This document shows, piece after piece, positions 1 to 12,279 of a stretch of 64,000 nt of DNA. Each line of letters opens with the position of its first letter. The first letter of the stretch is position 1. Origin of the DNA: Oxyruncus cristatus (Eukaryota; Chordata; Aves; Passeriformes; Cotingidae); NCBI GenBank assembly GCA_013399855.1, contig VXAY01000710.1, positions 1,087,337 to 1,151,336 of the forward strand. The letters run 5' to 3'. Under the pieces are notes generated by a model, which was not told the DNA's origin, did no database searches, and saw only the letters and a list, made by a program, of their open reading frames with translations. A program made the translations under genes and the position numbers.

Positions 1-2127
1 TTCTTATCACTGCTATTAGTCTGACAGCAGTGCTGGAGGGACCAATTCAAATTTAAGAGCTAAATTTATTCTGAAATTATCAATACCCTGGAACTTTCCA
101 TGTCCCAAATGATTAGGCCAAATAGCAGCATCATATATTCTGATCTCAAGCTGCAAACCGCTGTGCAGTTATTAATTCTATTAGGAAGAGGATATCTCCT
201 CCTCCTCACCCATTTTCAGTGGATAAGCCCAAGCTAATGAATTTGACATTCAATGTTCAGAGAATCAGTGGTTAGCAACATACAGTAAAACCTTCTTTGG
301 AACCAAGGAAAAACATATTTCACATCTCTGTCATAAAAGAAAACATTTATTTTTTAATCCAAATGGGTAATGGCTTTACCAGCAGTGAGTTAATTTGTTA
401 CTGACTTACAAATCCTTTAGAGACACAGTGTTCATGAAGATACGTACTACAAGCTTAGGGGGACATCCATGCACACACAGGTTTCTTCAAGACCAGGGTT
501 TTAGCCATTTTCCAATCATTACTCCAGCATGCATCCAAAAGTCACTGTCACTGGCGCTGGCAGCTTGTCTTAACTCAATATGCAAAACTGAGCTTTAGGT
601 TCTGGGCCATGTGGCAACTAGTTTAGATGAAGATTTTTCTAAGGGTTAGATTATTTTTTTCTATATTATACAGGAGGGGTTTGTAACCCTTGTTTCTTCC
701 TGTATGGCACCTGGTATGAAATGACTGAGTTATGTACAGAGGGGCGGATTTTTTAGTATTGTCTGGAAGCTAAGAGCAAGCTTACTACTATGATATTCCA
801 TTCTGTGACATTATTACACTTTTGGACCCATGGAGTCAGATCATTTCTACAAGCACTGGCATTTTTTCATGCTTAATCTCATCTGGACAGTCCCCTTGTC
901 TCAGATCTTGCTCTAGATACTGCTTTTAAACATAACACTACTCAATTCAAAGAAAAAACTGTATTGTATCCCATGCACAACTGAAATCCAAATGCCTGTT
1001 AGTAAAACACAGATGATGAATGAACAAAGCTCAAATTTCGCTCTCAGACTTAACGTTTCAAAAATGGCATAGAAATATGTGCAGTTGTGACTGTGTTTCA
1101 GTAAATTCACAGAACATTCAGATTCTAAAGAGACAGGCACCATCATGTTGATATTGTGTACAGAACCACCAGACCTTGAGAGAATCACACATCACGAGTT
1201 ATTTCAGTCTCATGACCTATTATTTCTTTTCTTACTCAGTAGAAGCAGTGGACCAGACAAAGACTTAGATAAAGCAACACTGGCATCAGAGTTATTTAAA
1301 GACAGGTTTTGATGAAAAAGGATAGTTTTAATTAATAACTATGCAATTCTCTGACCCAGAGCTGGAGGCATACACTCTTACCCTGTGGAAATCAAAGATC
1401 TGACTTCTTTGAGAAAAAAAGTATACATTCCAAACAGAGATAAAAGGGAATTTACTCCACTGAATTCAACTGAGCTTCAGCACTTTCAGAATGGTGGAAA
1501 CTTTCAAAGAGTTTCAAAGTTGGTGTACATATATTTATATTTACCAATCCAAAAAAATGTATAAATTAAATTACACATGCTCAGTAATAGCATATATCCT
1601 TAGCCACATAGTACTCTAACTCTACATTGAAGGCAAAGCAGAGTAAATGTATCTGACTACACGTACAGTGTAAACATGTAAAAGGAATAATTACTATTAT
1701 TTTAGAGCTAGGTACAGATTGTCACAACTTTCTGATGTCAACCTCTGTTGGAAGAAGCATCGAAACAAGGCTGAACATGTGAACAGAAAGCCGAGCCCTG
1801 GAGTTGTTTTTAACTTCAGTCTTTACATCCAGTTGCTGGACCAACTGCAGTAGCAACTACTTGGCTTGGAGCCCTCTTTTGCTTCTCTTTGTTTCAGTAT
1901 GACTGACATGTCATTCTGCTAAAAGTTATTCCTCTTTGAATAGCTGGTTTGGAGATTGCGTAGATGTTTTTAAAGACTCCCTAAAAAAAGAGAGGGGGAA
2001 AAGCCTGAAGGTAAAATCCACCTGAAGGTAAAAAGCACAGTGAGTTGTTTCCCCTCCTAAGAAAACACCACAAACTTCTTCTTTGAAACAGTTGACTCAT
2101 TACATATTGAGGCATATAAAGTCTGTC

Positions 2128-2173
2128 ATATATATATATATGTATATATATATATANTATATATATATATATA
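2128..2173 (+). repeat. (AT)n microsatellite with one undetermined base
   Basis: An AT dinucleotide array interrupted by a G near 2142 and an N at 2157. The ambiguous base probably reflects an array that is hard to sequence. Confidence 0.95.
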
Positions 2174-5100
2174 AAGACAGTCATATAAAGACTTTCCGGT
2201 TCTGAACACTGTCACCCATCAAGAATGGAAGCCACTTAAATATTCTATAGAGCAATAAAAACCCTTTGTCTGCTCTGCTTTGTAACTGGCATTACCACCA
2301 GACTACCCAGGGATAAATGTCTAGCAAGAGCTAAGCTCTTCTTTCTGACTTAGAAACAAACAAGGCCTTCCACTTCAAGATGTTATTTTGCTATCCTACA
2401 ATCAGTCTGAGAATGCATGACAGCCATTAGTCAGAGCATCCATTTACCAGCCTCTTCTTGTTTCATTTAAAGTCAATACCAGAATTGCCTCAGTATGCAA
2501 TGTCACAGTGAAATTTGCTCTAGTCCTGCTCAGCTGCTGATAAATAAAAACATCCCTGCTTGGCTTTTCACATTTGCAGAACAGATAAGAGCAAAGTGGA
2601 CAGCAATGTGACCTCCTTCTGCAGCATCTCAAAAAACCTTAACAGCAATGTAAATGCAAACTGTCTTCCTGCTGAACTAATCCGAAGGATACTCTGCCTT
2701 TCTGATTCATGGCTGATACCTGTGCTTTCATAAGAGCACCATCCTGTATTTGGTCTTGTGCATTGGTAACAATCACCACCTTCCTGATTTGACTGAACAC
2801 CTGTATTTCTGTAAATCTATTTTTCTACATTCTGTAATACACAACTGTTCAGAGATACTATGGTTTATTGCCAAAAAAAGAGAGTTCATTAGCTAATACA
2901 GAGTACTCAGGTATTATTCAGTTAGCTGACAGAGCTACACTGTGCCATGTAAACACATCCTGATAAAATGATCAAATATCATTCCGTTAACAACAATGGC
3001 AAAAAACACCCCACCAAACAAAATAAGGCCAGGATCTCATCATAAATGTATTTCAGCCATTTAAGTGAGAGGCAAGCGTATGAAGTCTTTTTTCAAAGCA
3101 AAATTTCTATGTCATGGTGATATATAATGATTTTTCAGAGTCGGTAGAATAACTCTAGCCCTTAGGACTCTCAGAAATACCAGAGAGAGATGCAAGCATA
3201 AGCATAAAGCTTTAAGGAAGCTTTAACTGGCACATGAATCAGTATTTTGCACACAGAAGAGTTTTCCATTGAGCATTTAATTACAGGGATTTAGTTACCT
3301 AAATATAAACAGCCTCTACTGAAAAACTGGGTTAATAACTGTATGTCTGGAAAAGTATTTGAAATCCAAGTACTTTTTCTGCAGTCCGCCATGTGCCACT
3401 CAGTGTTCTTAACCCCACGTGAAACTGGAAGTCTGTTTCCATGAAGAATGAAGGGCGCCTGCTACAACTTTCATCTGTGTCTGCCAGAAAACTCTGACTG
3501 AGGGATTTAATGGCTGCCGGTTCCACATATGTTTCTGTCAATGGGAGCCTCGACTCCAACTGTGTCTTACAGAGAAATGCTTGAACACATGTGAGCTACA
3601 GCTGAGCTGCACAATGACAAAGGCAAAGCTGACACAGTGATCTGGTTTTAGAACAGAGATAATATCTTAATTCATAATCTAGATTATAAAATGTATTGCT
3701 TGAATAGTATGTCGAGATTCACAGCTGGAATACCATCATGTATGTTTTTTCCATAAGGCAGCAAATAGATTTGATAGGGTTCTCTTATTTATTATCTGTT
3801 AATTTATTCTGACTATATTGCATGAATTCACAACACGAAACCTGGTCCAACTTGCTTTTCTGTGTTGTTGGTTTATCTGTTCTACCTCTCAGCCAAAATT
3901 CCTTTATTTTTCTATATATGGAAGGTTCTCATCTCATGAATAGTTAAGCAAACGTTAAGGTCTGCCTACAATATTCTGTAAGACTTTAAGAAAAACACAC
4001 ATCACATTCCTTGTGTTCACTCATTCCTTCCAAAGCTATAGGCTTACAAGGTTGGACATCAGCACAAGAGGCTTGATAGTTTAATAAACCATTCAACAAA
4101 GGGCCAAAAAATCTGAATCAAAATCAGACAAACTTCATAGTTTGGGCTGAGATTTTGCTTGTATTTCAAATCAAAACCTGCTTCATAAACTCCCAATAAA
4201 TAAGTCCAGCTGTCATGCTATTCTAATCTCACTGCCTACTGATAATGCAAAGAGAATCATCTTCTTGAACAGAGCAGGTGTTAGAAGAAAAAGGAGCCAG
4301 TCTGAGCCCCAAGCCCAGCACACGGTTTCATCCCCACTGGGTTAAGTTACAAAGAAATCCAAATCATTCAGTATGTGGGTGAAAAGAGGGAGAGGTCCAT
4401 GCCTTTCTTCCTCCTTAGGCTCCTCATGAGACTGACACTGCCCCTCCTCTTTGAATACAGTTATCAGCAAATTCAACTCAGTACAGCAACTAAGGGATAT
4501 TCATGATGACAGCAGCTGCAAAGTTGTTAAAAATATACAAAATTTCGTTGTGTGGGGGGAAAGACTGCCCTTGCTGAAAAGAAGCAGAATTCCTAGAGCC
4601 CCAATGTTTTTGGCTACAACTTGCTGTATTTTGACACGTAGTCGAGGAACCCCAATACCAGTTGTGCATGTTGTCCTAAAACCTTCTAAAGGCAATCTTT
4701 TAAAAGAAAAGTGCAAGGCCACTTTTTCTTCCCCCCCACCTTGAACAGGGCTCCCATGTTCAGAGATGCGACAAGAGAAATGATTTTTCCACCTGCTATC
4801 AGTACACCAGGCCAAGCTGCCTGGGGTAGCTAAAAAAAAGCGTTCCACAACTCCACATGGATTTCAGTGGATTGCTCAGCAGAGCCAAGATTTGCAGCTT
4901 TCAGCTGCTCCTGTGGGTTTGTGAGGCGAAGTGCACAGAAAATGCCATGCCAGCCATTCCTTCAGAGCAGATGGAGAGAGACATATTTACTAATCATCAC
5001 AGAAACTGTTATATATGTTAAAGTCTTCTTTATAAAAACAATTTTCTTTTCAGCCATTTATTGAACAGCTACTAAGCAGAATCTCTACTCAGCAGTATGT

Positions 5101-7154
5101 AACTACACATTCAGGTTTTTGCTTTCTCTCCAGGATCTGGCTGAGCACTGAATGGCAATGACCACAATATGTTCCCACTGTAACTGACTTATAGCAGCCT
5201 TTCTGACAGCTAAAATTGTCTATTACTTTATGGTTCTGTATTTCTGAATTGTTAATTCAGTAGTTGTTAATTACAGTTGATGAAGAACATAATATCTAAA
5301 AGTGGAAATTGCTTTGCTTAGGCTACCTTATTTTTCCATAGTAATATAAGCTACCCATAGAAATGTACTCAAACCAAACTAAGAGATATACCAGGTATAA
5401 CTATCATGACTCAAGGATGTAATTTGCCTTCTAGCCATATATCTAAGTGTCTAACATAATCCTGAGAAAGGTGTGTCCCTTGTCCTCTCTGAAAGCTTCT
5501 AAAAGCACCTAAAAAAAAGTATCTTAAGACTCAAATCACCCTTTCTATCATTAAAGGTAAACAACACTAGCAAATACTTGTGTATTCGATAGCCATTTTC
5601 CCTTGTTCCAAGCCAAAGGTAATGACTGATTTCTTGTGCATGTAGTGAAGAAACAGTAAGTAAACAGCTCTGAATCCTCTCAAAATCTCCTCTGCCCTCT
5701 GCAATTATCTTCATCCTCCATCCACACAAATGACTTAAAATACCAAACACATGGAGGCAGCCCAGTTCTGTGGTTTCACAGTTGCCAGGAATGTTGGCTG
5801 TAGAAGGTAGAGCCACAGCATGAATGAGCACTGTGGTGCTTATCTGCATGGAGTCTCCTCGCACATTATTTAGTCAGGATGGGTTTTGCTGTGTTATTTT
5901 ACCTGGTAAAACCCTCAGTACCTTTTCATCTTTCACTGAAATCACTGAAAGGGTTTGAGACAGCAAAAGACTGCTCCCTATGATTCAACTCCTAACTGCT
6001 ATATTATTACAATTATTAGTAGTTACTAATAACAATGTTATTAGTACACGGCTGCTTTTTTTTATATATTTTGTAGTATCTGCTCCACTGATCCTTTTTG
6101 TATTTCTCTAATTTCTGTGTTTGTCTCTAGTTTGAGGAAATTTTCTGCTGAATGAAATTATAACCATTACATCTTGCTCTTTTATAAGCAGGATTGAATT
6201 CCTTCTTTATTTCAGCTATTTGAATTTTCATTCATTTATTGCATTATCTGCAGCATATTCACTTTACATGCAAAACTTCTTGATGTTTCTGAAAGATTCA
6301 TTTTAAAGCAATAAATAAAAATAGCTAAAGACACCATCTTGTGTCCTCAAGAAACAGTATCATTTGTTTACAGTTATGAATCACGACAGCAGCTGCATGC
6401 AGTGCAGGATCACACTGATTATTATGCCATGGTATCATGTTTTCTCCATTTGTATCCGCAGATATATTAGAACTATCAGTCAGAAAGAAAATGCCTGTAT
6501 GAAAACTGATGAATGAAATAGGTACTAACACCTAAAACTTGACATCTAAAACTGCAAGAGAAACTGTGACAGAAGCAAGTCACAGAAATAATCTATTTCT
6601 TATGAAAGAAAAGAACCTAAAAAGCAGGGAGTCAATTTGCCCCAGGAGAGGCAGAACTGCAACAGCATGGTTTCCTGTAGATTTATAACCTTTATTCCAC
6701 TCTCTCCCCCTGCTGCTTACCTCATTGTGATGATTACAGCTCCTTCTGTTCTCCCTTTGAACCCTCCACTGGGGGAGAGACAGCATGAGCTGTGGCCTGT
6801 TACCAGCTGCATTTGCACTGATTGGCCATGGAGTTATTCTTAGACAATAAGGTAGTTGAGCTCATCTTCAGTGAGACCTCTTACTTTGTTTTCCCTCTGT
6901 TAATTTTCTCAGAACTTCCAAGACATTACTTGTATTTGGGATTTCCTTATCTTCTTTGAAATCACTCTTAAGGTTAAAAAACTGTTAGGTGAGGAATAGG
7001 TTCAGTAGATAGATATCTTGCTTGCATAAGCTGATTGTCTTTAGGAACCCAGTCTAAGAAATGCTGCTTTTATCTTGGCAAGACAGCTACAACACTGTTA
7101 AACTGCAAGAGTTCAGGAGTTAAATTTTACAAGAATCATTTCCAGTAGTCACGT

Positions 7155-7164
7155 AGCATATAGC

Positions 7165-7196
<32 letters not shown>

Positions 7197-7203
7197 GCAT
7201 ATA
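7155..7203 (+). repeat. (TA)n array with inverted-repeat ends
   Basis: AGCATATAGC, then a TA array with a central TTTA, then TATAGCATAT. The whole can fold back on itself. Confidence 0.9.
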
Positions 7204-8256
7204 ACTCTATTTTGAAGAGTATAGTACTGCTCTAAAGAACTTAATTTATTCAGAAACAGAAACAGAAGTATCAGAACTTCAATGGGAAACTTATAGAAAT
7301 GGCAGTTTTTTGTCTGAGCTTGGTAGTACAGGGTAAAATAAAGTTGAATAACACAGCCAGTGTCACCAGTAGAACTGAAAGTTTCCTACTTTCCACCAAA
7401 GAAGTGAGAGTGACTCAGCTTCTTATGACTTTCCAACAAGAAGAATAGAAGGTACGCACAAACAGGATGGACCTGTGGTAGAGCCAAGCATGATCCATAT
7501 CTCAAAGGAAGTGGCACATGTTACCTCTCTGATACAACTTGGCATTTGTCACTCTTCTTGCATCCAGCATGAACTTTGCTGTTGTCAAAGCTGAGTCATG
7601 CTGTAGAGCAGAAGATATCCATTCTAAGTCACAGTCATGGCCCAGAAGAAGCCAAGGCTGTGCACTGACTCTGAAAAGTAGTTTACACTGTGTAAAATTG
7701 AGATACATACCTTGTAGCAGCTCTGTTTAACTATCTTTCCCTTTCTCTCCTCAAAAGATAAAAAAGACTTATTTCAATGCCAAAATTTGGTCAAAGATAG
7801 TGCACAGTGATTTGGCAGATGTAACTTAGTAACATACTCAAGCTCAAAAGCAATTCTAGGAGCAGATCACCATATAAAGTGAAGACTTATGGAAATGAGT
7901 GTTGAAAAAGATGGACGCCAAATAGCTATGGATGAAAGACAGACTGAAGCCAGGAAAGTATAGGACTTTGAAGAATGAGGAGAAGACATAGAAACTGGAG
8001 GAAGAAGAAGCTGAAATAGCAGAAAAGCATGAAGAGTAGTATAAAAGAATTCATGAAGATTATTTTAGCGCTGAGGATTTGGAGACACTTTTAGAGAAGT
8101 GCAAGTCTTATCATATATCATGTGGTATCATGCAGTTTATAACATATGTGACTGAGTTTTGGACAAAGACCATGACAGGAATGGAGAGGTCATAAAATCG
8201 GGACATTATTGTTATATTGGTTGACAGCACAACATATTATGTTGGAACCAGGTTAT

Positions 8257-8282
8257 GCATATACATATATATATATATATGT
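8257..8282 (+). repeat. (AT)n microsatellite
   Basis: GCATATACATATATATATAT followed by ATG, a short AT array. Confidence 0.9.
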
Positions 8283-8841
8283 AAGGATAATTCTTAAAAT
8301 AATAAATACAGTTGTACTGCCCCAAGTGAAACTTTGTTAACCTAAATATATGACCTTTACAGGATGTACAGGGCATGAACACAAAAGCTACACTTCCCAA
8401 TGTGTCATCTTAGCTTCCAGCAGTCTGCACTTTAAAGATGTCCTGAACCAGAGGTTAGACCAAGATTATTGTATTTGAAGACCCAAACAACTTTGTTTCC
8501 AAAAATCTGTCAAAGGCAGTTTTTTTCATTTAGGGTATAAAAATGTTTTTAGCCAAAAAAAAAAAAAAAATCTACAATTTCACAGAGAGCTGTACAAACA
8601 ATTACTTCATGTGATTAGTTTAAATATGTTGCTTTTAATGTGTTGTTAATATTAATAATGAATAAATAAATTAAATAAAAATATTTTAAACCAGTTTTCC
8701 CTTTATTATATTTTGTTAGTGTTTCCTTTACTGTTCCACTTACTATCCTAAAGTCCTTGCTCACCAAGCTGAGGGAACTTTTCCATTTTCAATAGCTGTC
8801 ACAACTTGGGGGACATACTTTTCAGAATATTTTTTCTTATT

Positions 8842-9772
8842 TTCACAGAATCACAGAGTAGGTAAGGTTGGAAGAGACCACAGTGAGTCATCTGGTCCAA
8901 CCTCCCTGTTCAAGAAGGGTCATCCTAGAGCACATTGCACAGGATTGCATCCAGATGGTTCTTGAATAACTCCAGTGAGGAAGACTCCACAACCTCTCTG
9001 GGCAACCTGTTCCAGTGAGCAGTAAGCCACACAGTAAAGTTGCTCTTCTTATTACTCATGTGGAACTTTCTGCTCTTTGTCCCTCACCCTCATTGGTTGG
9101 CACCATTGAGAAGAGCTTGGCTGCAACCTCTTGATACCCTACCTGCACATACTTAAAAACACTGATGAGGTCCCCTCATTTGTCTCTTCTCAAGGCTGAA
9201 CAGTCCCAGCTCCCTCAGCCTTTCCTGGTAAGAGACATGCTCCAGTCCCTTAATCACGTTGGTAGCCCTCCACTGGACACACTCCAGGAGCTCCATGTCT
9301 CTCTTGCTCTGAGGAGCCCAGAACAGGACACAGCACTCCAGATGCGCTTCACTAGGGTTGAGCAGAGGTGCAACATCACCTCCCTCCACCTGCTGGCGTT
9401 GCTTTTCCTAATGCACCCCAGGATACCATTGACCTTCTTGCCCACAAGGACACACTGCTGTTTCATGGACAGCTGGATGTCCACCAGGACATATCGGGTC
9501 CTTCTCTGCAGAGCTGCTTTCCAGCAGTTCAGCCCCCAACCTGTACTGCGCATGGAGTTATTCTTCCCCAGGTGCAGGACCCTAAATTTGCCTTTGCTGA
9601 ATTTCAGACAGTTCTTCTCTGCCCATCTCTCCAACCTGTTGAGGTCCCTTCTGAAGGGCTGCACAGCCCTCTGGGGTATCGGCCACTCCTCCAGCTTTGT
9701 GTTGTCAGTGAACTCAATGAGGAGGCATCTGCCCCTTTATCAAGTCATTGATGAATAAGTTAAACAATACTG
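8842..9772 (-). mobile_element. CR1 LINE, long 5'-truncated copy
   Basis: The plus strand opens with tcacagaatcacagag and gttggaagagacc, the reverse complement of a CR1 3' end, so the element runs on the minus strand with its 3' end at about 8842. The minus frame at 9254-9664 (reading from 9664) still shows CR1 reverse-transcriptase C-terminal features such as RDLNRLERWAEKNCLKF and VLHLGKNN, with later parts shifted into another frame. It ends abruptly near 9772 on the 5' side. About 0.93 kb of the full-length element of several kb remains. Plus-strand open frames of up to 197 codons here are shadows of this LINE and are not genes. Confidence 0.93.
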
Positions 9773-12209
9773 TGTAATGCAAGTTTACATTTTACTGTTT
9801 AAATAAAAGTACTTTATTTCAGTATAGAGAAAACTCCAGTCAGATTTTCTAGACATGGAAATATGTTTATAAAAAAAAGAAAACAAAACATTTTCACATG
9901 TTTATAATATTCCTTTTTACATCTAGAAATCAGTTTCAGTAACTTAAATGTGAGAATAGCATGATAACACAGAAGGCAAGTAGGTGTTGGGTGCATGCTC
10001 TTCTGCATGCATGGAATTCTAAGCTGTGATAAAGAGGAAGACTATGGAAAAAACAAAACCAACAACTTCTTAAGGGATGCCTGAGAGACAGTCACAGCTA
10101 TAAAACTAGAGGAAGGGCAGAATCTGAGAGTCATTTGCTTTGAAAAGGAAATTCAAGCACTATGAACAAAGAGGTCAACCAAGGATATGGTGACTACATC
10201 AAATCAAATAAGGCATCAAATCCAGTCCAAAAATTTCACCCAGGTTCCAGCAAATTCCAGAAAAATACAAAGGTATGGAGCAACAAAGAATTAACAAAAA
10301 GTAATAAGCTATATTTTATGACCGACCTCACTGTACTCTGTAACAGAACTTCCTTTTACCTTGTGACAATGCCCTGAGCAATGAAAAGGATAAGTTGTCT
10401 CCTTTCTCAAATAAAAGCAATGGTGGAACTGAGATGCATTAATTAGTTCTTCTTCTGACAAGCCCAGACATCTACATAAAAGAAAAAAAACATTGCTGAA
10501 GGATTTTTATTTTTAGTTTTCAAAAACATAGACTAATAGGAGAACAAAGGTCCAAATACTGTATTTTCTAGGTGGATTTAATAATTTAGGCTTATACTGG
10601 TCATTGTTTGGCAGGAATGGGTGAACTGTTGGAGCCTTACAGCCTACAATATGAAAATGGTTATCCACACATTACCATTCAGTGTCATAGAGAACACACA
10701 AAAAATGTGATTTAGCTAACATTTAGATTGCTCAGTCCCCAGCAGACCTTAGTTATGCCACTTTACATAAATGAGCATAAGCAGATACGACAATGAAACT
10801 CCTGCTTTACCAGCTGCTAAGGAAAAATCTATTGTTAGGCAAGAGACTGTATCATAAGGCAGCATAAATCCATCTGTGCTGTTCTATTTATGTGGTACAA
10901 ATACAAAAGGAGTGTGGTACATCATCAATCTCATGTCATTGACTGTCATAGCAGCTGCACCCCATCCAAACTAAAAGAAACCTGAAAGTATCACCATCAG
11001 CATATGAGAACTGCAGACCCCTAGCATAGCATAAATTTTGCATAAAACTGAAAGCAGACTTCAAGAGTGATGAAAAGGTGAGAAATGTACTTTTTACACC
11101 TCCTGCAATGCTATTTTCTTTTCAAGAAAGATGTTGGTAAAAATTTTAAATTTTGTCATGTCTTATTTAATCAGCTTCAGCCTCATAGCTACTGAAAGGT
11201 TAAAGTTATTCTAGGGCCGCTTTTTTTTTATAATGACCATCCATAATAAAGAGTCACTCAAAGAGACTATTTCACATACTGGCTGCACAACTTTCTCCTT
11301 CTGATAGAGATCATAGAAGGTTCACATCGTTAGTATATAAGTCTCTATCATCTCTCAAAGAAGTAAATAGGATGTCAGAAACAAAACAGAGCAGAAGTAA
11401 ATTATTATTGTCCAGTTAGTTTGCTGCAAACCAAGTTGGACATTACATTTAGAGTTCTGGTTTTTTCCCCACCCATTGTCATAAACACTAGAAGTAGGGA
11501 GTGCTTAGCTAATCTGTACTTCTGAACTATTATGTCAAAACTGTCAGGAGCAAGAATTTGTATCCTCCTGGTTAGATGTTCCAAACTGATCTTTTTATGC
11601 CCCCCTCCTAAAGTCCCCCCGAGTTCCCTCTTCTCTCCTACATTAAACTTCTTGCCCATCTCCGGAGCCGAGACTGTGGAGTGGGAAGGAATGATCTCCT
11701 TCAAGTAAACTTTCTTAATGTGTGTTGAACTGAATCCTCTCAATGGATAGCCTTTCTAGTGGAAGATAGTTTTGGGGTATAAATCAATCCTTCCCCAGGC
11801 ACAGGTAGAAACAAAGAACAGAGTTGCAGCTGATGAAAAAATATTCTCTTTTCCTAACCCATTTTTTCAAATGATAAGTATTGACTCTTTTTCCATTTCT
11901 TGATGCCCTGTCTGACAAATTTCAGGTTTCACTTAATAAAGTGAGAAACACAACTTGATATGGATTGAAACACTTAAAATGCTCTAGAACTGCTAATCAC
12001 CCTGAAAGATAGAATGGAGAAAAAGAAAAAAGTAAAGTAATTTTGAAATAAAGAGTAAAAATACTTTCTGTTATTTGCAACATTTTTCTTTCCATTTGTT
12101 TTAAATGTACTTTTGAACCATATACACAGAGAAAATAAATTTTAGTACTTTCAGAGTGCACTAATACAATTGTTAATTGCATTTATATGGTAAATCAGAG
12201 CATAAGAGT

Positions 12210-12279
12210 AGCTTGTTTAATCAATACATTTGAGCCCTTCCTACAGCTTGTTTAATCAATACATTTGAGCCCTTCCTAC
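12210..12279 (+). repeat. Perfect 35-bp tandem duplication
   Basis: Two identical 35-base units, 12210-12244 and 12245-12279, each beginning agcttgtttaatcaatac. There is no mismatch between them, which suggests a recent duplication or an assembly error. Confidence 0.97.

Larger units (their letters stand above)
1..8841. other. AT-rich non-coding DNA, no gene seen
   Basis: Both strands read. Open frames are at most 121 codons (5499-5864, minus) and show no recognisable domain, so I regard them as chance. Contains AT microsatellites at 2128, 7155 and 8257 and a run of A near 8555-8571. No RNA gene recognised. Confidence 0.75.

Noticed and set aside
5499..5864. 121-codon open frame on the minus strand
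   Set aside because: Within the range expected by chance in 64 kb read in six frames; no domain recognised.
9165..9758. 197-codon open frame on the plus strand
   Set aside because: It is antisense to a CR1 LINE whose 3' end and reverse-transcriptase remnants are visible on the minus strand.
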